Source: Cerioporus squamosus (Eukaryota > Basidiomycota > Agaricomycetes > Polyporales > Polyporaceae). Taken from it: a DNA stretch of 64,000 nt. The notes under the pieces were generated by a model. It searched no databases, was not told the DNA's origin, and saw nothing but the letters and a program-made list of their open reading frames with translations. Positions within the stretch are counted from its first letter, which is position 1. Each line of letters starts with the position of its first letter. The stretch lies in contig JABYQS010000022.1 in the NCBI GenBank assembly GCA_022592435.1, positions 248,001-312,000 on the forward strand. Direction: 5' to 3'. A program made the position numbers and the translations under genes. This document shows, one piece after another, positions 1-9,329 of this stretch.

Positions 1-446
1 CACGGAACGGTCGCGCGCTGCCTGGTAGCCCATCTGCGACGCCTTTCTCCGGACCGCTTCGCTCGCCTGTGCGGGGGAACCAGCAGGGGCGTGTCCCCAT
101 AGGCGGTCCTGGTCCGCTCTCCCCGCCTCCTTCGCTGCCCCTTAGTCCGCGCGCGATGGGGAGCCCGGGCTCGAAGTTGCCCAGGATGCCCTCCCCGCCG
201 CTGACCCGGGCTCCGCTCCCCAAGTTGGGTGGATTCCCCATACCAGAGAGTGGAAACATTGCCCCGATCATGAGTGCCACGAGTGGCACGATACCGCCTG
301 CGCCCTCTACGCTCCTCCCTCCCTTGTCGGCAACCTTGCCACCGCCGGGCGCCCCCACAGCCCGGATGTCGAGTGGGCCCCTATCTGAGAAGGTGCCCCA
401 GCTGCCTCCGACGAAGGCCGTCCCTGTCTCTGTAGATGGTTCATAG
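1..446 (+). CDS. 3' end of a proline/serine-rich protein gene (partial)
   Basis: An open frame (phase starting at base 3) runs from the left edge to a TAG at 444-446 with no in-frame stop. The visible 147 residues are low-complexity Pro/Ser/Gly/Leu sequence with repeated SPP, PLP and PPP stretches. No catalytic motif or membrane segment is visible. The gene is cut by the window edge, so the N-terminal domains that would identify it are missing. It is probably the disordered C-terminal tail of a larger regulatory or RNA-binding protein, but that is a guess. Reading frame and composition support real coding sequence; function is unknown. Confidence 0.5.
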   Translation, partial: RNGRALPGSPSATPFSGPLRSPVRGNQQGRVPIGGPGPLSPPPSLPLSPRAMGSPGSKLPRMPSPPLTRAPLPKLGGFPIPESGNIAPIMSATSGTIPPAPSTLLPPLSATLPPPGAPTARMSSGPLSEKVPQLPPTKAVPVSVDGS

Positions 447-1266
447 TCCATGAACATGGATATGGATGCTGGATCTCCGTATATACCGTGGTTCTGTCAT
501 ACTCTCATCTCGCTCTCCCCCACCTTTCAGTGACCAGTCTACTCGGATCGCGCATTATCATCTTATTTGTTCCCGTGTAAAGCGGTGTTGCCATTGATAT
601 GTATCTTGGTTTTTCGAGCTCTACTGCGTCGGACATGATGCTATGCTCTGGTTCCCCACGTTGGCTGCTACTCCGTGGACGTTAGACGCGGGTAACACAT
701 CGCAGACCGTCTGAGCATTTCGTTACAAACCGCCACGTCCTCGTGAGGCTTCTAGGAGGTTCTTACCTATACACACCTTTGTTCTCGCTTGAAATCTCGC
801 ATTTGTTGCTCCGCATTAGCCGTGCATCGTTACTAGTACAATCCTGGACGTGTAGTACACCGTGATGCTCGTCATGGTCGCAACGCATCTCCTCACTGAA
901 TTGTTAGAGCTCTTCCACCCGCGAACGACTTCTTTCGTCTCCCCGAACCTGCTCCCGCCTCGCCTCGATCGTATTGCTATCACAGAGACTGTCATCCTGA
1001 TTGGAGTCTGGCGTCGAATAGCGTTGAACGACGAACGTATATCTGACGGGCGTCTGGATTGCCTTATTCATGAGGCAGATTGTCGAACGTTGACTCGGAA
1101 CACCGCCACATCCGATCCACTCTTCAAACCGTGTCATTGTCGTCAACACAACCGCCTTGGACCCGTATAAGGAATCAAACACGTAGAGGGCATTGTACGT
1201 ATGTAGCTGTTTCTCGTTGATTGTCAACTAAACAGATCTGCCGCAGCTGAGTGCATCAACAACCCG
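447..1266. other. Intergenic stretch upstream of F-box copy A
   Basis: No convincing gene is seen. It contains a diverged repeat (741-1004) that is also found near the right end of the window. A 107-aa open frame on the minus strand (904-1227) overlaps this repeat and matches no family I recognise. Confidence 0.4.
741..1004 (+). repeat. Dispersed repeat, left copy
   Basis: This stretch aligns in the same orientation with 62974-63200. Shared blocks include tcgtgaggcttctagga versus tcgtgaggtttctagga, gttagagctcttccacc versus gctagagctcttccaac, and ctgcctcgcctcga near the end. Translation of both copies gives similar peptides (VATHLLTELLELF versus VATRLLTQLLELF), so it may be a decayed coding or transposon fragment. 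The copies are clearly diverged. Confidence 0.5.
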
Positions 1267-2974
1267 ATGAACATGAATCGGACTCTGGTTGACCTACCTG
1301 CCGAGTTGTTGTCCTGCATTTTCAACCATTTCGAGTTCCGGGATGTAATCCGCTGTCGTATGGTGAGGACAACTACTGCCAGTGGTCCAATAATACGCAT
1401 GACTGATCGATGCACCGTTTGCATGCACTGCAGGTTTGCAACAGCCTCAAGCTCTTCGTAGATGAAGACGTTCGCATGCGTTACAAGATCGAGCTGGCTG
1501 TCGCGGGAATGAAGGACGGGTTCCACAGCACGCTGACAGTGTCTGAACGCCTCGCGGCGTTGGAAGAAAAGACGGATGCATGGAGAAGGCTCGCCTGGAA
1601 ATTTGAGGAAGACATACCCGCGACCGGCAATAGCAAATCTGGGAAGTTCTACGGTGGCGTTTTTGCTCAAGCAGAAAACCACAGGAGCATACATCTTTGG
1701 CAGCTTCCATCGAGGATTCGGGGGATAGAACGGAAGAAATGGACTCTCGATGATGTGGGAGTGAGGATATCTGACTTCGGGATCGACCCTGCACAGGATC
1801 TTCTGGTGATCGTGCAGGACATCAGGTACGCAAATATATACTCCCGGGTCTCGCGCGACTGCTAAAGTCCTGCGTGTTCTCACCAGCCCACATTGTCGGG
1901 TGCATCTGAGGTCAATGACAACTGGCATGGTGCACCCTATGTCGCCTCCTGGTGGTGTGCTCCTGTACAGCCATTCACCCCACCACGCGCACTCGATACA
2001 AATATCGAATGATCGCCTCGCGATCATTACTACCGACCTTTTCATCGTGCACTCCGAAGTCATCCTCTGGAACTGGAAGACTACTCCGTCCTTCTGGTAA
2101 GAGTTCAACAAGTACTCTGCACACAGAAACACCGAACTCACAGTGAACTTAGCAAGTAACTGGTAGCGATACGTTCTCCTTCGCATTCCTAACATCGAGC
2201 TACGCCTTGCTTCTTGCTTTCTGCCAAATCGCAGTGGACGACCGCGGGACCATCCGCACTACTGCCAGTCTCAATCCTTGTCTACTCGTGCTTGATCTGT
2301 CAACAGCCCGTCCGGAGAAAGTGGAGGTCGTCGATCTCGAATATCTCTGCGCGTTCACTTATCCCGACCTAAGTCCTTGACCTCACTTATCCCCTCCGAG
2401 ACGCTCCTGTTTGCCATCAAATCCCTGCAGCCCGGGCTGACCGGCCGGGTCTTTGCATGGGAGGAATGGGGTATCTATGGGTCCCGACTCGAAGCCGGGC
2501 CGCACGAGCTCCCACTCGACATGCCTTATTGTGCGTACGGGACGTCATATGCCAGTCACTTCCAGTCCCCCATCAACTCCCGTCTCTTCCCCTTCACCAT
2601 CGAGGTCTATGACTTCAATCCTCTCGCTCTCCGGCGAGCAACCCTGAACCCTCACGACATGATTGGGTCATGCGAGTCCGGTGATGAGAGCGCTGCGATG
2701 ACGACACAAACGACGTTGACGGGCTACGAAAGCAGAGTTTTCATAGATGCCGTCACTACACACTGCCCTTACTTTCGAAGAGCGGTGGAAGTATCCGGCA
2801 AGGATGAAGCGGAGCAAGTTATGTTGGACGCGCTGCTACTCGGGGAGGACTTAGTAACAATCCTCGTGTCCAGCGTGAGTGCCTCACTTGCGGCCCAGGT
2901 GGAGTCGATGCTGAAGTGCTCTTTGGCAGGAGGGGGTGGGCTCGGGTCCGTTCTATCGAGTCCTGACGTTTTGA
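1267..2974 (+). pseudogene. F-box protein paralogue A, decayed
   Basis: Exon 1 (1267-1362) encodes an F-box start, LPAELLSCIFNHFEFRDVIR. Exon 2 (1434-1825) is 392 nt, the same length as in copy C. Exon 3 starts at 1887. Relative to copies B, C and D it has two lesions. One base is missing just before the third splice donor (2097), which might be bypassed by another acceptor at 2166. About 50 codons are missing around 2370, leaving a TGA at 2378-2380 and a frame shift. Downstream the conserved C-terminal half resumes (2377-2874), followed by an intron (2875-2929) and the family's terminal exon ending YRVLTF at 2974. F-box proteins recruit substrates to SCF ubiquitin ligases; the rest of this family is uncharacterised. 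It is probably a recent pseudogene; a truncated product of about 280 residues is the alternative. Confidence 0.7.
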
Positions 2975-3309
2975 GGCCGTTCGCTCAGGCTGTGCATGGC
3001 AACTTCTGTGGAGCGGAAGAGGTCGCTCGGCGCTTTCGTCCTGCATGCGACAATGACTCTGTAAGACGCATTGCGAGGTAGTTCGTAGGGAACAAGTTGT
3101 GCGGTCTCATCGCTCATAGTCTAGTGCCATGGGAATACTTAGACATGGTCATCATTAGTACGAGGTCATTGAAGTTGTGAGGAAGTGGAGGCTACAAACA
3201 ATGAACTCATAACGAATGGTTGTACCACCATCCTTCCCACCTCTGCCTGTAGCCTGTAGGGCAGACAAACGAACGTGCAACAGCAAAACCCCAACGAGCA
3301 AAAGTTACT
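2975..3309. other. Intergenic between F-box A and tRNA-Lys
   Basis: Nothing recognisable. It holds a T-run (TTTT in minus orientation, about 3300-3305) just past the tRNA 3' end that would serve as its Pol III terminator. Confidence 0.4.
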
Positions 3310-3392
3310 AGCCCACCGCGAGGGTCGAACTCGCAGCCTTCAGATACCCGCCTGTAAGAGTCTGACGCTCTATCCGATTGAGCTAGGCGGGC
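3310..3392 (-). tRNA. tRNA-Lys(CTT) with 9-nt intron
   Basis: Read on the minus strand it folds as a full cloverleaf: acceptor GCCCGCC/GGTGGGC, D stem GCTC/GAGC, anticodon stem TCAGA/TCTGA, loop CTCTTA-A with anticodon CTT, T stem GCGAG/CTCGC and TTCGACC loop. A 9-nt intron, CAGGCGGGT, lies at the canonical position after base 37 (3346-3354 on the plus strand). The intron is complementary to the 5' acceptor strand (see findings). A T-run follows the 3' end. A second copy lies at 62708-62789. Confidence 0.95.
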
Positions 3393-3557
3393 TATGTCAA
3401 CACAACATTTTTTACCGTTATATACGTTTCCTCTTCCGACAACATGGGGGAGGTAAGCAACGAAGTCTTGGAGAGATAGTAGTAAACACATAGTACACGT
3501 TTGATCTAGAGCTACAAGCATGCATTGACCACTGCCTGGTCCTCCAGTGCAGATCTA

Positions 3558-5522
3558 CTAGAATGTCAGTACGCGGTACTTCCTGATATGAGATTGCTAG
3601 AACGGTACGGTTAACATCAGCACCGACGGAGATCGCGGAAGGCATGCAGGGACTCACACTCGATACCATAATCAACGAGTCCTCCGAGATCATGACCGCA
3701 TCGAAGTGTCCCTCCCCCTCAGATCCCTCTCCTCCCAACTGCCTCGTCTTCCTCAGCCAGTACGGGAGCGACGTCTGCACGGGCTCCCTGAACACCCCCG
3801 CCCTCCGGAACTCCGTCGTCTCCGTCACGAGCCGCGCGTTCTCCGTCGCGCTCTCGCTCCCAGTCTCGGGATCCTCCCGGCGGAGCGTGCGCTGGATGTC
3901 GAGCTGGTTGAAGTCGAGCGTCATGATGACCTGCTGCGAGCCCGCGCGAAGCACCATGGCGAACGTCATCCCGTACACGTAGCACACCCAGATGGGCGTG
4001 TGCCTTGACGGCGCGACGAGGAAGCGCGATCCCCGCGGACCCCACTCGGACCACTCGAAGTCGCGGCGGGTTTCCCCGGGGGCGAGCGAGGACAGGGCGG
4101 AGAGGAACGTGGATGCGGGTATGAGGGAGAGCAGGGCGACGTGCGCGTGCCCGTCCGTCAGCCATATGGTATTGACAAAGAGCCTGTCTAACCGCGAGAT
4201 GTGGAATGGCACCTTCAGAGACGGGCTCGGTCGCCAATGGGGGCCGGGATCGGAGCGTAGCGACATGGCGATGGTGGTGAAGTTGTTGCTCAGCATCGGA
4301 TAGTGGAATGTGCAGAGGTAGTCGAGCTCTGAGAGCTTTGCCGGAGCATCAGGTGCTGCATCGAGGTCCAGCACCAGGATGCAGGGCGTAACGGTATGCG
4401 GAAAGTTGCCAAGCTCGTCCGGTTCTTCCCCAGGGAAAGTCGTGAGGAGGATGTGTCGGGAAGTCAGGAAGGAGAATGATGGCAAGAATTCGCCGGATAG
4501 GTGCTCGAGAAAGAATGGTCGTCAGACACACTGCGCAGGCATGAGAGCTTAACGACTTACTATTCGGAGGGCGCCACTCTTCCAGTTCCATATTAGCAGC
4601 TCGCATGTGGTCTCTTCGGTGCCCTGGATGAGAAGACCAAGGAAGTCCTCGGACGTCTGGATGGCGTAGGAATACCTCTCAGGGCGCAATTTATGTACGA
4701 GCATGCCTGTCTTTGGGGCGTCCGGGTGTATTCTGCCGGTGGCTAGCGATCTCAAGTGCACGCGAGAGAACATTTCAGATCTGATTATGCAGAATCAGTC
4801 TCAAACCGCGAGGAAGTCACATGAGACAAGTGATAGCAACCCTGACCCGAAGAGGGAGAGCCGACACAACCGTATGTATGTATATGAATTCCACGGGTTG
4901 AACGAGGAATATACATACATACACACGGTCGTTGAGCACATATGAGACAAGCAGTGGTTTGTGTGCAAAACTTAGAACACCACTCACCCTTCTGTATGAT
5001 GTTCGATAATGACCAAGAGATCCTGCGCGGGGTCCATCCCAAAGTCGCGTATCTTCACACCCACATCCTCGATCGTCCACACCCTCTCCTCGATGCCCCG
5101 GATGACCGACGGCAGCTGTGCGCACACGAGGGTCGAGTCGCCATCCGCTTGCGCGAGGACGCCCCCATAGAGCTCCCAGACGCCCCCACGGCGCATGTCG
5201 AACTCCGTTCTCGCTTTCCATGTCAGCGTCTTCCACGCCTCTTGTCGCTCGCGCAGCATCGCGAGGCGGTCCGAAGGCGTGAGCGAGCTGGGCGGGCCGT
5301 CCTCCATCCCTGCCAGGGCGAGCTCGATCTTGTACTGCGCGTGGACATTCTCGTCGATGAGGATTCTGAAGAAGGTGCAGACCTATGAACGCGGGAGCAA
5401 TCAGCGGCGAGCGCGGATGCAGAGCACAGGTTAGTCACCTCGCGGCATCGAAGGATGTCCCGTGCGTCGAGGTTGACGATGATGGACACCAGCAGCTCAA
5501 CGGGGAGCGCGATGAGCTCCAT
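3558..5522 (-). CDS. F-box protein paralogue B (527 aa)
   Basis: Five exons on the minus strand: 5522-5439, 5382-4988, 4780-4561, 4503-3658, 3596-3558; the total is 1584 nt and in frame. The N-terminus carries an F-box (MELIALPVELLVSIIVNLDA). The middle and C-terminal regions align with copies A, C and D, including PAQDLLVI, RVHLRS, WNWK, LRSDPGP and SLIPAST. The last exon encodes only a dozen residues ending KYRVLTF. No kelch, WD40 or LRR repeats are evident, so the substrate-binding half is a fungal-specific domain of unknown fold. It is presumably a substrate receptor of a Skp1-cullin-F-box ligase. Intron 2 is 207 nt and contains a hairpin, against 60-70 nt in the paralogues. An upstream in-frame ATG (5696) exists, but the paralogues support 5522. 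Confidence 0.85.
4867..4934. repeat. Intronic inverted repeat in F-box B
   Basis: The arms caaccgtatgtatgtatat (4867-4885) and atatacatacatacacacgg (from 4909) are imperfectly complementary around a loop of about 23 nt. The structure sits inside intron 2 of F-box B and is absent from the equivalent introns of the paralogues. Confidence 0.7.
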
Positions 5523-5839
5523 AGGTCGGACGATGAACGCGTGGTGGTGGACGATGGCAAGCTCGACGACGCGGATCCTGAGCTCGAGGTCGTCATCGAC
5601 CTCGCCGTTCCGCGCCAATCTGAGATTCAGCGTGTGCGAGCAGCCTCGCGCGGCTTGAAACGAGACCTCTTCCCGCTCCTTCATTCCGAATTCCATCCTG
5701 CTCGCTGTGCAGCTCGACGAGTGCTTATCGTTCCTCGTCGTCTACGTCGCCGGCTCCGTTCTTCACGTCCGGAAGAGCTCAGATTCGGGGAACATCGACA
5801 TCCTCACCGCGGCTCGCAGCCTTCGAACATAACTCCATC

Positions 5840-6368
5840 ATGAGCACCGAGCCTGTCGGCGAGCACCAAGTGCTTCTGGATGCGAACGGGAACCCGATAG
5901 AGACGTGGGGAGGCAAGTTCGAGCGCAAGTTCAAGGAGAACCCATTCGTCCCAGTCCGTGCGTGCATCCTTCACTGGCTTGTCCTGCGAAGCTGACACTT
6001 AAACTATGACATGCTTGGACGCCCCAGTCGCCGGTCTCACAACCGTGTCGCTAGTTATCGCAGCGACGAAGCTCCGACGACGCGACAGCGTCTCGCTTAA
6101 CCACTGGCTCCGCGTCCGCGTCATCATGCAGGGCCTCACCGTGGTTGCCGTCGTCGGCGGTTCGTGGTGGTACGGCCAGATGAAGCACCAGAAAGAGGCC
6201 GCCGCCGCCGTTGATCAAGAACGGGTATTGGAGCGTGCTGCGTTCCAGGCGCGTCTGCGCGCAGCAGAGGAGGCGGATCGACAGGAGAACCTCGAGAGGT
6301 CCGCGGCGACGGAGGCGGCACCCAAGAGCACGGGCGGGAGTTGGTGGTGGGGAAAAGGCAGCTCGTGA
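5840..6368 (+). CDS. RCF1: Respiratory supercomplex factor 1 (HIG1 domain)
   Basis: Two exons (5840-5957 and 6028-6368) give 152 residues. After a short hydrophilic start, NPFVPVLAGLTTVSLVIAAT and the following segment to VIMQGLTVVAVVGGSWWYG form the HIG1 domain, with two transmembrane hairpin segments at about residues 36-60 and 73-95. The C-terminus is a charged, Ala/Glu/Arg-rich coiled coil. Rcf1 proteins sit in the mitochondrial inner membrane and associate with complexes III and IV, promoting supercomplex formation and cytochrome oxidase maturation. The splice site was chosen at GTGCGT because it restores the family motif. It is convergent with URM1, with about 290 bp between their stops. 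Confidence 0.88.
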
Positions 6369-6655
6369 GCATAATCATCGTCCCCCACCCTCGGTATGTA
6401 GCCCTACACGACTCATATAGTACCATCCCACTCATGGCTTCGATCCCTCGCCGGCCTTGTCTCGTTGTACATTACAGCACGGAGATTCCGATTCCTTGTA
6501 CATCTGGAATCGCGGCGTATTGCTGGTATTGTGCGGCGTGCGCTTCATCCTTTCCATTCAATGCCGTGTGAGTGACCTCCATAGCGGCGAGAGCATGCGA
6601 CATACGTAGTGAGGGAGGCCTCGTGTCGTCCGAGATGACTTTCTGAGTAGGACGA

Positions 6656-7072
6656 CTACCCGCCGTGCAGCGTCGATATGAACACGATTTCGTCTCCGTT
6701 CTTCAGCTGGTACTCGCCCTCCCCCTCAAGCTCCCAGTCTGTGTCATTCACAAGCACTAGAACGCCCGGCCGTCTGCGGATGCATGCCACCATCACACAT
6801 GTCTTCTCCCTGGACATCTGGAACGGAAGCACTCACACCGTTCCGTTCTCCACGAACAGCTCCGCCCTCTCTTTCAATAGGTTATCCCTCAGCCAGAAAA
6901 GCAAGTATGCAATGTCCGCCGGCTTGGTCGGCACGTCTGCGCCCTCCGGAGTCTGTCCTGTGGCGGAGGACATTGGTACGTTCGCGGGTATGGTGATGCG
7001 ATGTGAGCGCTGATTCGAAAACAGGAGCTCGAGGCCGCCGCCGAACTCGATCTTCAGAGCGATGGTCGACAT
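6656..7072 (-). CDS. URM1: Ubiquitin-related modifier URM1
   Basis: Two minus-strand exons (7072-6837 and 6773-6656) give 117 residues. It has the URM1 signatures: an N-terminal beta strand [17 protein letters not shown] segment (here [13 protein letters not shown]), [17 protein letters not shown], then [20 protein letters not shown] and a C-terminus ending in STLHGG. The terminal Gly-Gly is the site adenylated and thiocarboxylated by Uba4. Urm1 donates sulfur for 2-thiolation of wobble uridines in cytosolic tRNAs for Lys, Glu and Gln, and can also modify proteins. It is somewhat longer than the roughly 100-residue yeast protein because of an insertion after IPANVP. All diagnostic residues are intact. 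Confidence 0.93.
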
Positions 7073-7821
7073 TGCAGGACGCGCACAGGAAGTAGACTGA
7101 GACGCAGGAGGAGAACCGGGGAAATGCAGCAAAACATCCTGTCCGGCGGAATCACCGGGCGCTAGATATCCGATCTCGATCTGTGTAAGTAGTAAGTGTT
7201 GGCAGCTCTTTGCAGTTTGAGCCTCAAGTCAGTCACACTATCATGCTCAGCGCTGCAATCAAGACTTGACGCAACCGTGTGTCTCCGACTGTCAACGCCC
7301 ATGAAAGTCTCCGTGAAGTGCCTGAAGCCAAGACATTTACGTTCGTGCCACGAAACCTACGCAGCGCTCATGCAGCGGTCATCCGACATACTTCGGGCGA
7401 CGAGATTGATTCCTGACACCTTCCATATCTCTTGGCCGAAACTCTGAGTATCGTTGAGTCCTCTCTCCTCATTATGTGCTGTTCAGGCAATAGTGATTCC
7501 GAGCGTTATATCTACATTGCAGGTCCGTACCGACCGTATCCCTGCCGCCCGGATGTCCACCGCATCCGGTTTGCGGGCTTGCATTTCGAGATCAAAACTC
7601 GTTTCATCGACCCCCACAGTAGCCCACGCATCTACACATCCGATGTCATCCGACGTCTCGTGAGGAATGCAGGGAAGCAGATGCAACATCTTGCCGACCG
7701 GTAACTCCCACCTCCACGGCGGTGAATGCAGAAGAGTAGGAGAGCGCCTCTCTTTGGCCGCATAACAAACGCTTATAAGACAGACCCGGTGGTGGCGTGT
7801 ACTCCCACATCACCCCCAAAC
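7073..7821. other. Divergent intergenic between URM1 and peroxidase gene
   Basis: This 749-bp region lies between divergently transcribed genes. Short open frames are present but none shows a known domain or a consistent splice model. It presumably holds both promoters. Confidence 0.4.
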
Positions 7822-8941
7822 ATGGGCCAACCATACCTCTTCATCGCGTTGCGACGCCTCTTCGTGATCGTCTACTCCTCGGTGTCCAGTGGACTGGTCA
7901 CCGTCGAGCTGTACCTCTGGGACATCCTCCTGGTCTTGTTTAATTTGCTTACGCCCGAGTATAAGGCCGGGCAGGTCATCCCCGAGGGGAACCCCGGCCA
8001 TGGCGGCCTCTGGCCCAAGTATGCCCCTCCCGCCCCAGGAGACAGCCGGTCGCCCTGCCCCGGGCTCAACGCCATGGCCAATCACGGTACGCTGCCACCC
8101 CTCGTGTGACATGGCACGATGTCGGTCCTCATGCAATGACAGGCATCCTTCCCCGCAACGGGAAGAACATCAAGTTCGCGGACCTCCACGCGGCGATCAA
8201 GAACACGTACAATGTCTCCGCGCCCTTCTCCCACTTCCTCCCGCGCGGCGCCGCACAGCTGCTCGACCGCGACCTCGCACACGACTCATTCGACCTCTCC
8301 GACGTCAGCGTGCACAACATGATCGAGCACGATGCGTCTTTCTGCCGTAAGCGTCGCTCCGTGTGCTTGAGATTGTTGAGTTGACGGGACTGGCCTCTGA
8401 CGACTATGCGCTGGCAGGTGACGAGATTTACCGCGATGTCCAGCAAGCCACCATCGCCACATCGGTGCTGGAAGATATGCTCGCATCCGCCACAGGTCCC
8501 GGAGGACGGCTGACCACGGCGGACATGTCGCGCTTCCTCGGCAAACGACGGGTGCAGTGCAGGAACGACAACCCGCAGTTCAGCCTCTCGCTCAGCCAGA
8601 AGTTCATCGGCAGCACGAAGTACGTCGTCTCCCTACTTCCCTAACCTCTCGTCGTATGTGCGTGGCGATGCTGACGATGGCTTATCTCGCCACCCAGTGC
8701 TGCGTTTATCCTGAAGGTGTTTGGGGGCATCGTCGAGGACCTCCGCGCGTTCTTGCTGGAGGAGCGGCTGCCCGACGGGTGGGAGCCGCGCGTGCGCCAC
8801 CGTGCTGGCCTGACGATGATCGAGATCAACTTGACGATTGGGCAGGTCGAGTTCGGTGTCGAGGAAGAGGTAGATGGATCTATGACGGCTCCGCGCCCGA
8901 GTGCGTCGGGCTCGAGCCAGAAGACGGGGCTGTATGAGTGA
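7822..8941 (+). CDS. Heme-thiolate peroxidase (chloroperoxidase/UPO superfamily)
   Basis: Four exons (7822-8086, 8143-8346, 8418-8619, 8698-8941) give 304 residues. The proximal motif SPCPGLNAMANHG supplies the axial heme cysteine. The distal acid-base motif is E-H-D (NMIEHDASF), as in fungal chloroperoxidase, rather than the EGD of classical unspecific peroxygenases. Family members use hydrogen peroxide to halogenate or oxygenate organic substrates. The N-terminus is unusual: instead of a clear cleavable signal it has a long hydrophobic stretch (about residues 10-45, VIVYSSVSSGLVTVELYLW), which suggests membrane anchoring or an intracellular location. All four introns are short and in consistent phase, so the gene looks intact. 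Substrate specificity cannot be judged from sequence. Confidence 0.88.
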
Positions 8942-9329
8942 AGTGGCCGTGTTGCTGATCTTCTTGATTCTGGATCAATGTACCACTCGCCGGCGATAAA
9001 CGTCAGACGTGCTACCCTGGCCCGCATCTGCACATGCTTTACCGTTATCCCAATAGATATACTTGGTTGTTGGCCGAACTTGCATCTGCTGTCGCACAGA
9101 GCCCCGGGTTACGCACTAACACTGATGATTATCGCCCGCGACGGTGGTCCCGTTCTGCGGCAGGACCCAAATGGCAAAACCCCACCTCGGGAAGGCAGTC
9201 GAGTTGCCGGCTTATATACTGACGCTGGTCATGTCGTCGCGAAGTAACCAACCACGCATCGTGATTACGACAAGCAACAGCTCGACTGAGCATCACGACT
9301 GAATGACGACAGGGTGAACGTAAGAGCTC
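8942..9329. other. Intergenic between peroxidase and F-box C
   Basis: A 388-bp convergent gap. No gene, tRNA or repeat is seen; it holds the two 3' ends. Confidence 0.4.
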
